From NCBI GenBank assembly GCA_963762205.1, contig CAVXJZ010000001.1, positions 20,054 through 84,053 of the forward strand: DNA of 64,000 nucleotides, in the 5' to 3' direction. The DNA comes from VRUE01 sp963762205 (GTDB lineage: Bacteria > Actinomycetota > Thermoleophilia > Solirubrobacterales > 70-9). The position numbers and the translations under genes were made by a program. Shown here piece after piece: positions 46,570-55,396 of this stretch (the stretch's first letter is position 1; each line of letters opens with the position of its first letter). Under the pieces are notes generated by a model. That model ran no database searches. It was not told the DNA's origin and was given only the letters and a program-made list of their open reading frames with translations.

Positions 46570-49045
46570 GGATCGACCCTCCGATCTCGCCGAGGGCGGA
46601 CTCGATCGCGGCGCGCAGCCCGGCGACCTCCTCGTCGGTCAGGGTGCGGTCGGGCGCGCGAAACTCGAGTCGCAGGGCGAGGCTCTTGCGGTCCTCGCCG
46701 AGCTGCTTCCCTTCGTAGAGGTCGAAGACCTCGGCCGAGCGCAGCAGCTCACCGCCGGCGGCGAGCACCGCCTCGCGCACCGCCGCCGCCGCAGTCGCGG
46801 CTGGCACGACGACGGCCAGGTCCTGGTAGACGGCCGGGAAGCCCGTCACGTCCTCGTAGATCTCCTCGCCGGCCCGCGCCGCGGCGACCAGGGGCGCCAG
46901 GTCGACTTCGAATCCGGCGGCCGCGTCGATGTCCCAGTGCCGGCAGGCGAGCGGGTGCAGCTCGCCGATCCAGCCGGCGGCGGTCCCCCCGATCGCGACC
47001 CGCGCGGCGCGCCCCGGGTGCAGGAAGGGCTCCACCCCCTCCTCCACCGCCAGCGGCGCGCCGAGCTGGCCGGCGAGCGCTTCGAGCACGCCCTTGAGCG
47101 CGAAGAAGTCAGCGGGCCCTCCCCCGTCGCGCCAGGAGCCCGGGACCAGCGGCCCGACGACGAGGCAGGCGATCCGGTGCGGCTCGCGGAACGGCGCCGG
47201 CCGCTCGCCGGCGAAATCCCCGGCGAGCGCATCGATGGGCCGATCGACGCGGTCGGACTTCGCTTTTCGGCCCGTCGGCAGGTAGACGCGGCCTGACTCG
47301 AAGAGGGCGACGCGGTCGGCATCGCGCGCGAGGTTGGCGCGGGCGGCGTCGAGCATCGAGCCGAGCACGGTGGTCCGCATCACCGACTGCTCCTCGGAGA
47401 GCGGGTTGGAGAGAACGACGCCGTCGGCGCGCGGGTCGCCCTCGGGGATCCGCAGCCGCGCCGGCTCGCCGGGGTCGGTGAAGCTCCAGCCGACGACCTC
47501 GTCGAAGCCGAGGTCCCGCATCGTGTCCTCGGCGCGGCGGCGCAGGCGCTGCCCGCGGCTGAGCCCGCCGACCTGGCCGGCGGAGCCGGGTAGGGTCGAG
47601 GGCAGGTTGCGGTCGAGGCCGTGGATGCGGGCGACCTCCTCGACCAGGTCGACCTCGCGTGTGACGTCGAAGTGACGGTCGGGTGGGACCGAGACCCTCA
47701 GGTCCTCCCCCGCGGCCTCGACTCCGAAGCCGAGCCGCTCCAAATATGCGATCTGGTCGGCCTGGGCGATCTCCATCCCCAGCAGGCCGCCGACGCGGGC
47801 GTTGCGCAGCGGCAGGTCGATCGCCGCAGGAGCCGGGGCGGCGACGTCGATCGTCCCCGGCACCAGCCTGGCGCCGCAGAGCTCGACCATCAGGCGCGAG
47901 GCGATCCGCTGGGCCCGCATACAGAGATCCGGGTGGAGCTGCTTCTCGAAGCGGGAGGAGGCCTCCGAGCGCAGCCCCAGCAGCCGCGAGGTGCGCAGGA
48001 TGTTGGTGCCGTTCCAGTTCGCGACCTCGAGCAGGACGCTGCTCGTCCCGGCCGAGACCTCGGAGACCTGACCGCCCATGATCCCGGCGATCCCAGACGG
48101 GCCGTTCTCGTCGCAGACCAGGACGGTCTCCGCGTCGAAGCGGCGCTCCTCGCCGTCGAGGGTCGTCATCGTCTCGCCGTCCTCGGCGGCGCGCACGGTC
48201 AGCGCCCCGCCGGGCACCCGGTCGAGGTCGAAGGCGTGCAGGGGCTGCGCGGTGAGCAGCATCACGTAGTTGGTGATGTCGACGACGTTGTTGATCGGCC
48301 GCTGGCCGGCCGCCGTCAGGCGGGCCTGCAGCCAGGCCGGCGAGGGCCCGATCGTGACCTCGGTGAAGACCCGAGCGGTGAATCGCGGGCAGAGTTCGGG
48401 TACCTGGACGGTGACCGAGGCGCGCTCGGCCACATCCCCCTCACCGTCGGCCGTCGCGTCCTCGGTCCAGGGCTCGGGCCCCAGCGGCGCGCCGCTGATC
48501 GCGTGGACCTCGTGGGCGACGCCGTAGACGCCCAAGCAGTCGACCCGGTTCGGCGTCACCTCGAGCTCGAGCACCGCCTCGCCCAGGGGCAGGACGTCGG
48601 CCAAAGAGGTGCCCGGCGCCGGGCCCTTCTCGAGGACGAGGATCCCGTCGGACTCCTCGCCCACCTCGAGCTCGGTCGCGGAGAGGATCATCCCTTCCGA
48701 GGCGACTCCGCGCAGCTTCGCCTTACGCAGCTTCTCACCTCCCGGCATCCGCGCCCCGGGCAGCGCCACGGCGACGGTTTGGCCGACGGCGACGTTGGGC
48801 GCCCCGCAGACGATGGTGCGCGCCTCGCCGTCGCCGACGTCGACCTCGCAGACGCTGAGCCGGTCGGCGTCGGGGTGCGCGTCGCGCGAGGTGACGGCGC
48901 CGACCACGAAGTTTTCCGCGGAGGGCGGCCCGACCGTCGTCACCCGCTCGACCTCGGTGCCGGTCATCGCCAGCCGCTCGGCGAGCTCGCCGGCGTCGAC
49001 CCCCGGGTCGCAGTGCTCGCGCAGCCACGAGTACGGGACCCTCAT
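46562..49045 (-). CDS. pheT: Phenylalanyl-tRNA synthetase beta subunit
   Basis: The 827-aa beta subunit of the PheRS heterotetramer. It has the N-terminal EMAP/tRNA-binding fold (FVVGAVTSRDAHPDADRLSVCEVDVG), the B3/B4 editing domain, B5 (DVTREVDLVEEVARIHG), and a C-terminal FDX-ACB anticodon domain ending in TDEEVAGLRAAIESALGEIGGSIRA. An insertion of about 18 residues around GRKAKSDRVDRPIDA (47237-47279) resembles the palindromic element of the first GT-C gene. Ends 8 bp inside argC. Confidence 0.96.
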   Translation of the reverse strand: MRVPYSWLREHCDPGVDAGELAERLAMTGTEVERVTTVGPPSAENFVVGAVTSRDAHPDADRLSVCEVDVGDGEARTIVCGAPNVAVGQTVAVALPGARMPGGEKLRKAKLRGVASEGMILSATELEVGEESDGILVLEKGPAPGTSLADVLPLGEAVLELEVTPNRVDCLGVYGVAHEVHAISGAPLGPEPWTEDATADGEGDVAERASVTVQVPELCPRFTARVFTEVTIGPSPAWLQARLTAAGQRPINNVVDITNYVMLLTAQPLHAFDLDRVPGGALTVRAAEDGETMTTLDGEERRFDAETVLVCDENGPSGIAGIMGGQVSEVSAGTSSVLLEVANWNGTNILRTSRLLGLRSEASSRFEKQLHPDLCMRAQRIASRLMVELCGARLVPGTIDVAAPAPAAIDLPLRNARVGGLLGMEIAQADQIAYLERLGFGVEAAGEDLRVSVPPDRHFDVTREVDLVEEVARIHGLDRNLPSTLPGSAGQVGGLSRGQRLRRRAEDTMRDLGFDEVVGWSFTDPGEPARLRIPEGDPRADGVVLSNPLSEEQSVMRTTVLGSMLDAARANLARDADRVALFESGRVYLPTGRKAKSDRVDRPIDALAGDFAGERPAPFREPHRIACLVVGPLVPGSWRDGGGPADFFALKGVLEALAGQLGAPLAVEEGVEPFLHPGRAARVAIGGTAAGWIGELHPLACRHWDIDAAAGFEVDLAPLVAAARAGEEIYEDVTGFPAVYQDLAVVVPAATAAAAVREAVLAAGGELLRSAEVFDLYEGKQLGEDRKSLALRLEFRAPDRTLTDEEVAGLRAAIESALGEIGGSIRA
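47237..47279. repeat. Diverged palindromic-element arm inside pheT
   Basis: On the minus strand, 22 nt ending at 47279 match one arm of the 49-nt element at 11929-11977 in 19 of 22 positions, including the run CCGAAAAGCGA. A 7-bp stem GGGCCGA/TCGGCCC frames the region. It lies where pheT has about 18 extra residues relative to the family pattern FESGRVYLP followed by a short loop. This looks like a decayed copy of the element, but could be coincidence in GC-rich coding DNA. Confidence 0.4.
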
Positions 49046-49108
49046 GTCAGGGCCTCGCCGGCGCTCCGCTCACGGAGAATCGGATTTGGACGCTCGCTCC
49101 GCATTGGC

Positions 49109-50167
49109 TCAGTGGAATTGCCCCAGGACGCGCACGTCGTTGTCGAAGAAGCGGCGCAGGTCGGGGACGCCGTGGCGCAGCATCGCGATCCGCTCGACGC
49201 CCATCCCGAAGGCGAAGCCCTGCACCCGCTCGGGGTCGTAGCCGTTCGACTCGACGAAGCCGAGCACGTTGGGATCGACCATGCCGGCGCCGCCGACCTC
49301 GATCCAGCCGATTCCCTTGCAGAGGTTGCAGCGCTCGCCGCCGGTGAGCTCGCCGGTCCCCTCGCACTGGAAGCAGGAGACATCGAACTCGACGCTGGGC
49401 TCGGTGAAGGGGAAGTAGTGGGGCCGCATGCGCGCCTCGCGGCCGGCGCCGAAGATCGCCCGCAGCATCTCCTCGAGCGTCCCCTGCAGGTCGGCGAGCG
49501 TGATCCCCTCGCCGACCGCGAGCCCCTCGACCTGGTGGAACATCGGGCTGTGGGTCGCGTCGGAGTCGCGCCGGTAGACCTTGCCCGGGGCGATGATGAA
49601 GATCGGCGGCGGCTGGGCCTCCATCGAGCGCGGCTGCACCGGCGAGGTGTGGGTGCGGAGCAGCACCTCAGGGTCCGACTGGACGTAAAAGGTGTCCTGG
49701 AGCATCCGGGCCGGATGGCCGGGCGGGTGGTTGAGGGCGGTGAAGTTGTAGTGGTCGTGCTCGACCTCGGGCCCCTCCATCACCCGGTAGCCGAGGCCGA
49801 TCATCACGTCCTCGAGCCGGCGGGTCGTGCGGGTGATCAGGTGCAGGTGGCCGACCGGGCGCCCGGGGGCGCCGGGCAGGGTGACGTCGATCCGGTCGCG
49901 GTCGAGCCGGGCCTCGAGCTCCTCGGCGTCGAGCTCCGCCGCGCGCTCCGACAGCCTCTCCTCGAGCTCGGCCTGGGCCCGGTTGGCGCCGCCCCCGACC
50001 CTGCCCCGTTCGTCCTGCGGAAGGTCGGCGATGCCGCGCAGGATCCCGGTCAGCTCGGCCTTGCGGCCCAGGTAGCGGACCCGCAACTCCTCGAGCTCGG
50101 CCGTGTCGGCCGCCGCGGCGATCGCGGCCAGAGCCTCGCTCCTGATCTCCTCGATCCGCTCAAGCAT
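49109..50167 (-). CDS. pheS: Phenylalanyl-tRNA synthetase alpha subunit
   Basis: The catalytic class II subunit, 352 aa. Motifs: HPARMLQDTFYVQ, RTHTSPVQPRSME, GKVYRRDSDATHSPMFHQVEGLAV (motif 2, residues about 200-224), the zinc-like CFQCEGTGELTGGERCNLCKG insertion, and motif 3 VQGFAFGMGVERIAML. The two CxxC pairs between motifs 2 and 3 are an addition found in some PheS sequences. 63 bp separates it from pheT. Confidence 0.96.
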   Translation of the reverse strand: MLERIEEIRSEALAAIAAAADTAELEELRVRYLGRKAELTGILRGIADLPQDERGRVGGGANRAQAELEERLSERAAELDAEELEARLDRDRIDVTLPGAPGRPVGHLHLITRTTRRLEDVMIGLGYRVMEGPEVEHDHYNFTALNHPPGHPARMLQDTFYVQSDPEVLLRTHTSPVQPRSMEAQPPPIFIIAPGKVYRRDSDATHSPMFHQVEGLAVGEGITLADLQGTLEEMLRAIFGAGREARMRPHYFPFTEPSVEFDVSCFQCEGTGELTGGERCNLCKGIGWIEVGGAGMVDPNVLGFVESNGYDPERVQGFAFGMGVERIAMLRHGVPDLRRFFDNDVRVLGQFH

Positions 50168-50212
50168 CCGGCCGGGCCTCCCGCATGGCGGGCGACGATA
50201 TCCGCTCGACGC

Positions 50213-50947
50213 TCATGACTCGCGCTCGCTCGCCGGCGACGGGTCGGAGTTGGACCTCGCCCCTGCCACGCGCTCGCAGGCAATCGCGGCGGCCGCCGCG
50301 ACATTGAGCGACTCGGCGCCGCCCGCCCTGAGCGGGATCGTCACCGTGGCGTCGCAGTGCGCGAGCACGGCGTCCGGCAGGCCCTCGCGCTCGGCGCCGA
50401 GGCAGAGCGTGGCGACCGGGCCGAGCCCGGACAGGGGCCCGCCCTCGTGGGCGACCAGAGCGGCGCGCGGTTCCGGCGTCTCCTCGACCGCCGCCCTGAC
50501 CGGAGGGGAGGCGAAGATCGACCCCATGCTGGCCCTCACCGCCTTCGGCGAGAACGGGTCCGCGCAGCCCTCCCCGAGGGCGACCGAGCCCTCGACCAGC
50601 GCGTGCGCGGTGCGGACTATCGCGCCGACGTTCCCGGGGTCGCCGATCCCGTGCAGGTAGAGGCAGGTCGGCCGCGGGCGCTCGGCCCAACGCTGCCGCC
50701 AGACCGCGATCGCCCGCGTGCCCGAGCCGAGCGTCGACACGGCGGCGAGCAGCTCGGGCTCGGCCTCCTCGCCGCCCAGGCCGCTGCCCGCCGCGGTCAG
50801 CAGCAGGCGCGGCTCCTCGCCGGCGGCGAGGCCCGCCTCGAGCAGGTCCTCGCCCTCGCTGACGAACAGGCCCTCGCGCTCGCGGTGCCTGCGCTCGCGC
50901 AGTCTGCGGACCAGCTTCAGCTTCTCGTTTTGGGGGCTTGAGATCAT
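50213..50947 (-). CDS. SpoU/TrmH-family RNA 2'-O-methyltransferase
   Basis: A knotted SAM-dependent enzyme that methylates a ribose of rRNA or tRNA. The 244-aa protein has an N-terminal RNA substrate-binding domain (SPQNEKLKLVRRLRERRHREREGLFVSEGEDLL, residues about 3-36), motif 1 IGDPGNVGAIVRTAHAL, motif 2 LCLGAEREGLPDAVL and motif 3 IPLRAGGAESLNVAAAAAIACE. The position after rplT-rpmI matches the common TsnR/TrmH location near infC-pheS operons. Start ATG 50945-50947. Confidence 0.9.
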   Translation of the reverse strand: MISSPQNEKLKLVRRLRERRHREREGLFVSEGEDLLEAGLAAGEEPRLLLTAAGSGLGGEEAEPELLAAVSTLGSGTRAIAVWRQRWAERPRPTCLYLHGIGDPGNVGAIVRTAHALVEGSVALGEGCADPFSPKAVRASMGSIFASPPVRAAVEETPEPRAALVAHEGGPLSGLGPVATLCLGAEREGLPDAVLAHCDATVTIPLRAGGAESLNVAAAAAIACERVAGARSNSDPSPASERES

Positions 50948-50997
50948 CTCGATGTCGGTTGTCTGTTTCTTTTCCCTCGTGCCTTCTCCTCGACGCC

Positions 50998-51028
50998 AAA
51001 AAAAAGGCGAGCCGTCAAACGGCCCGCC
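50998..51028 (-). terminator. Intrinsic terminator after rplT
   Basis: On the minus strand a 10-bp stem (GGCGGGCCGT with ACGGCTCGCC, one G-U pair) with a 3-nt loop is followed directly by eight T residues. It sits 26 bp after the rplT stop and 51 bp before the methyltransferase start. A textbook rho-independent terminator. Confidence 0.88.
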
Positions 51029-51053
51029 CGGGAGAGTGGTGTCTGGGTTGCGG

Positions 51054-51413
51054 CTAGGCGGCCGCACCCTCCCGGGCCAACTCCACAAATCGGCGGAACG
51101 CATCGCGGTCGTTGACCGCGATATCGGCGAGCATCTTGCGATTGACCTCGACCCCGGCCCCGCCGAGGCCGTGGATCAGCTCCGAGTAGCTCATCCCCTC
51201 GAGCCGCGCGGCGGCGTTGATCCGGGTGATCCAGAGGCGGCGGAACTCGCGCTTGCGGTTGCGCCGATCCCGGTACGCGTACATCCCCGAGCGCTGCACC
51301 TGCTCTTTGGCGAAGCGATAGGAGGAGTGCTTGCGGCCGTAGTAGCCCTTGGCTTCCTTGAGCACCTTGCGGCGCTTCTTCTTCGCGTGGACGGAGCGCT
51401 TGACCCGGCTCAT
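51054..51413 (-). CDS. rplT: 50S ribosomal protein L20
   Basis: A 119-aa early-assembly protein that binds 23S rRNA. It begins MSRVKRSVHAKKKRRKVLKEAKGYYGRKHSSYRFAKEQV, partly shown, with the conserved RDRRNRKREFRRLWITRINAAAR. It overlaps the end of rpmI by 4 bp. L20 in many bacteria represses its own operon through an mRNA leader; no such leader is obvious here because the operon is split. Confidence 0.97.
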   Translation of the reverse strand: MSRVKRSVHAKKKRRKVLKEAKGYYGRKHSSYRFAKEQVQRSGMYAYRDRRNRKREFRRLWITRINAAARLEGMSYSELIHGLGGAGVEVNRKMLADIAVNDRDAFRRFVELAREGAAA

Positions 51414-51610
51414 CGCTTACCTCCGAGCAGGGTGCGGATCCGCTTTTGATCGGGCTTGGCGATCTCCACCGGACGCGCCATCTGGCGCTTGCGCTTCGGC
51501 GACTTTTTCTCGAGGATGTGGCTCGAATAGGCGCGACGCCCGCGGAGCTTGCCCTTGGCGGTCTTGCGGAAGCGCTTCTTGGCGCCGGAATGGGTCTTCA
51601 TCTTCGGCAT
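51410..51610 (-). CDS. rpmI: 50S ribosomal protein L35
   Basis: A 66-aa basic protein: MPKMKTHSGAKKRFRKTAKGK, followed by LRGRRAYSSHILEKKSPKRKRQ. Promoter sequences should lie in the 65-bp region shared with the divergent wecB. In most bacteria rpmI is directly downstream of infC; here a gene on the opposite strand separates them. Confidence 0.97.
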   Translation of the reverse strand: MPKMKTHSGAKKRFRKTAKGKLRGRRAYSSHILEKKSPKRKRQMARPVEIAKPDQKRIRTLLGGKR

Positions 51611-51675
51611 CGGGTCCGCTATTGAAGCATGCCGACGCCGGGAACGGCCCGCGGCGAAGGTACGCTGGCGCCGCG

Positions 51676-52758
51676 ATGCACATCCTCTACGTGGTCGGGA
51701 CGCGGCCGAACCTGGTCAAGACGGCGCCCGTGATCGGCGCGCTGCGGGCCCGCCTGCCCGACGGCCGCCATACCGTCGTGCACACCGGCCAGCACTACGA
51801 CCGCCTGATGTCCGAGGTCTTCTTCGAGGAGCTGGGGATGCCCGAGCCCGACCACATGCTCGAGGTCGGCTCCGGAAGCCACGCCCAGCAGACGGCGAGG
51901 ACCATGGAGCGGCTCGAGCCGGTGCTCGCCGCTGGGGAGCCGGACCTCGTCGTCGTCCCCGGCGACGTCAACTCGACCCTGGCGGCGGCGCTGACCGCGG
52001 CGAAGATGGGAATCCCCGTCGGCCACATCGAGTCCGGCCTGCGCAGCTTCGACCGCGCGATGCCCGAGGAGCTGAACCGGATCGTCGCCGACGAGCTCTC
52101 CGAGCTGCTCTTCCTGCACAGCGACGAGGCGATCGAGAACCTGCGAGCCGAGGGCATCGCCGAGGCGCGGATGCAGTTCGTCGGCAACACGATGATCGAC
52201 ACGCTGGTCGCGCTCGAAGGGCGCTTCCGCGAGCTGGACGCCGCCGGCCGCCTCGGCGTCCCCGCCGGCGAGTTCGCCCTGGTCACGCTTCACCGCCCGG
52301 CGCTCGTCGACGGCCCGCTGCTGGGCGAGGCGGTCGCCGCGCTCGGCCGGCTCGCCGAGCAGATGCCGGTGGTCTTCCCGGTGCACCCCCGGACGCGCAA
52401 GATGATGGAGGCGGAGATCGGCGCCGAGGGGCCGCCGGGCCTGTTGCTCGGCGAGCCGCTCGGCTACCTCGAGTTCCTCTCGCTGATGGCGGACGCCGGC
52501 GCGGTTCTGACCGACTCGGGCGGAATCCAGGAGGAGACGACCTTCCTCGGCGTCCCCTGCTTCACCTTGCGCGACAACACCGAGCGGCCGGTGACGATCC
52601 GGGCGGGCACCAACACCCTGCTCGGCCTCGACCCGGCCGCGATCGCGACGATCCCCGCGGCGCTGGACGAGCGCGGCGATGCGCCCTCCGAGCAGCCGCC
52701 GCTCTGGGACGGGCACGCCGCCGAGCGGATCGCCGACGTGATCGCCGCCAGGGCCTAG
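51676..52758 (+). CDS. wecB: Non-hydrolysing UDP-GlcNAc 2-epimerase
   Basis: It interconverts UDP-GlcNAc and UDP-ManNAc for envelope polysaccharides. The 360-aa GT-B-fold protein begins HILYVVGTRPNLVKTAPVIGAL and has VPGDVNSTLA, HIESGLRSFDRAMPEELNR, FVGNTMIDTL, THRP-type LHRPALVD, SGGIQEETTFLGVPC and the C-terminal NTERPVTIRAGTN. It lies on the plus strand, splitting infC from rpmI-rplT, and its stop overlaps the infC stop by 4 bp in convergent orientation. Likely acquired or moved relative to the usual arrangement. Confidence 0.94.
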   Translation: MHILYVVGTRPNLVKTAPVIGALRARLPDGRHTVVHTGQHYDRLMSEVFFEELGMPEPDHMLEVGSGSHAQQTARTMERLEPVLAAGEPDLVVVPGDVNSTLAAALTAAKMGIPVGHIESGLRSFDRAMPEELNRIVADELSELLFLHSDEAIENLRAEGIAEARMQFVGNTMIDTLVALEGRFRELDAAGRLGVPAGEFALVTLHRPALVDGPLLGEAVAALGRLAEQMPVVFPVHPRTRKMMEAEIGAEGPPGLLLGEPLGYLEFLSLMADAGAVLTDSGGIQEETTFLGVPCFTLRDNTERPVTIRAGTNTLLGLDPAAIATIPAALDERGDAPSEQPPLWDGHAAERIADVIAARA

Positions 52759-53363
52759 CCGGCGTCCGCGTCAGCGTCTGCGTCGGCCCCTGCGTCCTCG
52801 GCCGGCTGCTTGCCCGCGCCCTTGCCGGGGGCCAGCATCATGCTCATGTTGCGGCCTTCCTGCAGGGGCTGGGACTCGATCACGGCGAGGCCGTCGAGGT
52901 CCTCGAAGAGCCGCTCCAGCAAAGCCCTGCCCCGCTCCGGATGGGCCTGCTCGCGGCCGCGGAACATGATCGTGATCTTGACCTTGTCCTGGTGATTGAG
53001 GAAGCGCTCGACGTGGCCCTTCTTCGTCTCGTAGTCGTGGTCGGCGATCTTCGGGCGCAGCTTGATCTCGCGCACGTTGACCTGCTGCTGGTGCTTGCGG
53101 GCCTGCTTCTGCTTCTGCTCCTGCTCGTACTTGTACTTCGAGTAGTCGAGCAGGCGGGTGACCGGCGGCTTCGAGTTGGGGGCGACCTCGACCAGGTCGA
53201 GGTCGGCGTCCTGGGCCTGCTTCATCGCGTCCTGGGTATCGACGATGCCCAGCTGCTCGCCGTCGGCCCCGATCAGCCTCACCTGGGGCACGCGGATTCG
53301 CTCGTTGATACGAGTGGTGTCGCGCTCTGGGAGGCGCCGGTCGAACCTGCGAGGGACCGGCAC
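52755..53363 (-). CDS. infC: Translation initiation factor IF-3
   Basis: It binds the 30S subunit and checks the start codon. The 202-aa protein has RINERIRVPQVRLIGADGEQLGI, the linker LLDYSKYKYEQEQKQKQARKHQQ and the C-terminal domain GHVERFLNHQDKVKITIMFRGREQAHPERG. The final 20 residues are an Ala/Asp repeat (ADADADAG) not found in most IF-3 proteins. The start is a GTG at 53361-53363; the rare AUU-type start used in other species is not required. thrS lies upstream on the same strand. Confidence 0.95.
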   Translation of the reverse strand: MPVPRRFDRRLPERDTTRINERIRVPQVRLIGADGEQLGIVDTQDAMKQAQDADLDLVEVAPNSKPPVTRLLDYSKYKYEQEQKQKQARKHQQQVNVREIKLRPKIADHDYETKKGHVERFLNHQDKVKITIMFRGREQAHPERGRALLERLFEDLDGLAVIESQPLQEGRNMSMMLAPGKGAGKQPAEDAGADADADADAG

Positions 53364-53447
53364 TATCGAGAGGTGGAAGACGTCAAGAGGGCGATGGGTA
53401 GCTCAAGTCGCCGCAGTATAGAGGGAGGCGCCTGGCGCGCAAGCTGT

Positions 53448-55391
53448 TCAACCACGCTCACTCTCGCCCCGTACCCGCTCGGCGAACTCGGCAATCCCCA
53501 TCGCCCCCAGCTCGCCCTCTCCGTGGGAGCGGACGGCCACGGCGCCCGCCTCCTGCTCGCGATCGCCGACCACCAGCATGTAGGGATAGCGGCCCAGCTC
53601 GGCCTCGCGGATCTTCTTGCCGACCGACTCCGAGCGCAGGTCCGACCCCACCCTCACCCCGGCCGTGCGCAGCTCGGCGACGACCCCTTCGGCGTAGGCG
53701 TCGTGGCGGTCGGCGACCGGCAGCACGATCGCCTGCACCGGCGCCAGCCAGACCGGGAAGCGGCCCGCGTGGTGCTCGATCAGGATGCCGGCGAAGCGCT
53801 CCATCGAACCGAGCAGCGCGCGGTGGATCATCACCGGGCGCCGCTGGACGTCGTCGGCGTCGGTGTAGGTGAGGTCGAAGCGCTCCGGCATGGAGAAGTC
53901 GACCTGGCAGGTGCCGCACTGCCAGGAGCGGCCGAGCGCGTCGGTGACGTGGAAGTCGATCTTCGGCCCGTAGAAGGCGCCGTCGCCGGGATTGAGCTGG
54001 AACTCGCGGCCCTGGCTCTGGAGGGCGCTGCGCAGGGCCTCCTCGGCCTGCTCCCACTGCTCGGCGGTTCCGATCGATTTCTCCGGCCTGGTCGAGAGCT
54101 CGACCCGGACGTCGTCGAACCCGAAGCGCGCGTAGAGCTCGTCTATCGCCTCGCAGACCGCGGTCACCTCGCCGACGATCTGCTCCGGGGTGCAGTAGAT
54201 GTGGGCGTCGTCCTGGGTGAAGGCGCGCACCCGCAGCAGGCCGTGCAGGACGCCCTCGCGCTCGGCGCGGCTGACCTGCCCGAACTCGGCGATCCGCAGC
54301 GGCAGCTCACGGTAGGAGTGGCGCTCGGAGCCGAAGACGAGACAGGCGCCCGGGCAGTTCATCGGCCGGATCGCGAACTCGCGCTCGCCGGACGAGGTGA
54401 AGTACATGTTCTCGCGGTAGTTGTCGTAGTGGCCGGAGCGGTGCCAGAGCTCGACGTCCATCACCTCCGGCGTCTTGATCTCCCGGTAGCCCCGCTTGTC
54501 GAGCTGGTCCTGCACCTCGGCCTCGATCAGGCGCAGCAGGGTCGTCCCGTTGTCGAGCCAGAACGGCATCCCCGGCGCCTCCTCGCGAAGCATGAAGAGG
54601 CCGAGCTGGGGACCGAGGCGGCGGTGGTCGCGGGCCTTCGCCTGCTCGATCCGCTCGAGGTGGGCGGCGAGGTCCTTCTTCGAGAAGAAGGCGGTGCCGT
54701 AGATCCGGGTCAGCATCGGCCGGTTCTCGTCACCGCGCCAGTAGGCGCCGGCCACGGAGTTGAGCTTGATCGCCGCGATCCGGCCGGTGTCGGGACCGTG
54801 CGGCCCCCGGCAGAGGTCCTCGAAGGGCCCGTTGCGATAGAGCGAGACCGTCTCGACCCCTTCGTCGGAGACGAGGTCCTCGATCAGCTCAACCTTGTAG
54901 TCCTCGCCCTGCCCCTTGAAGATCTCGATCGCCTCGGCGACCGGAACGTCGCGGCGCGAGAACTCCTCGGCGGCGCCGATGTGGGCGCGCATCGCCTCCT
55001 CGATGCGAGAAAGGTCGTCCTCGGTCACCTTGACCTCGGGCGGGAACTCGAAGTCGTAGTAGAAGCCCTCCTCGATCGCCGGCCCGATCGTCACCTTCGT
55101 GCCCGGGTAGACCTCCTGCACCGCCTCGGCCATCACGTGGGCGGCGTCGTGGCGGATCAGGGCGAGCGCGTCGGGGTCGCGGTCGGTGAGGATCCCGATC
55201 TCCACTCCGTCGGGCAGCGGCGCCGCGAGGTCGCGCAACTCGCCGTCGACCCGGATCGCCAGCGCCGCCTTGGCCAGGCCGGGGCCGATCGCCGCGGCGG
55301 CCTCGGCGCCCGTCGCCCCCTCGGGCAGCTCCAGCGGCTTGCCGTCGGGCAGCCTGACGGTGATCTTCGTGCTCGCCTCCATGCGGGCCAT
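53448..55391 (-). CDS. thrS: Threonyl-tRNA synthetase
   Basis: A class II synthetase with a TGS domain (TKITVRLPDGKPLELPEGATG), an editing domain (IRHDAAHVMAEAVQEVYPG with two His, and the C-H pair region), motif 1, motif 2 FRxE-type RAFTQDDAHIYC and motif 3 HRALLGSMERFAGILIEHHAG; the zinc ligands are Cys in RPMNCPGACLVFG and two His downstream. About 647 aa with the start at ATG 55391 (55382 is a possible alternative). The C-terminal anticodon domain ends in VRGESERG. No T-box leader is visible. Confidence 0.96.
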   Translation of the reverse strand: MARMEASTKITVRLPDGKPLELPEGATGAEAAAAIGPGLAKAALAIRVDGELRDLAAPLPDGVEIGILTDRDPDALALIRHDAAHVMAEAVQEVYPGTKVTIGPAIEEGFYYDFEFPPEVKVTEDDLSRIEEAMRAHIGAAEEFSRRDVPVAEAIEIFKGQGEDYKVELIEDLVSDEGVETVSLYRNGPFEDLCRGPHGPDTGRIAAIKLNSVAGAYWRGDENRPMLTRIYGTAFFSKKDLAAHLERIEQAKARDHRRLGPQLGLFMLREEAPGMPFWLDNGTTLLRLIEAEVQDQLDKRGYREIKTPEVMDVELWHRSGHYDNYRENMYFTSSGEREFAIRPMNCPGACLVFGSERHSYRELPLRIAEFGQVSRAEREGVLHGLLRVRAFTQDDAHIYCTPEQIVGEVTAVCEAIDELYARFGFDDVRVELSTRPEKSIGTAEQWEQAEEALRSALQSQGREFQLNPGDGAFYGPKIDFHVTDALGRSWQCGTCQVDFSMPERFDLTYTDADDVQRRPVMIHRALLGSMERFAGILIEHHAGRFPVWLAPVQAIVLPVADRHDAYAEGVVAELRTAGVRVGSDLRSESVGKKIREAELGRYPYMLVVGDREQEAGAVAVRSHGEGELGAMGIAEFAERVRGESERG

Positions 55392-55396
55392 GCTAC

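Noticed and set aside
53364..53447. A ribosomal-protein or T-box leader before infC or thrS
   Set aside because: The gaps are short and no conserved T-box core or L20 pseudoknot could be recognised.
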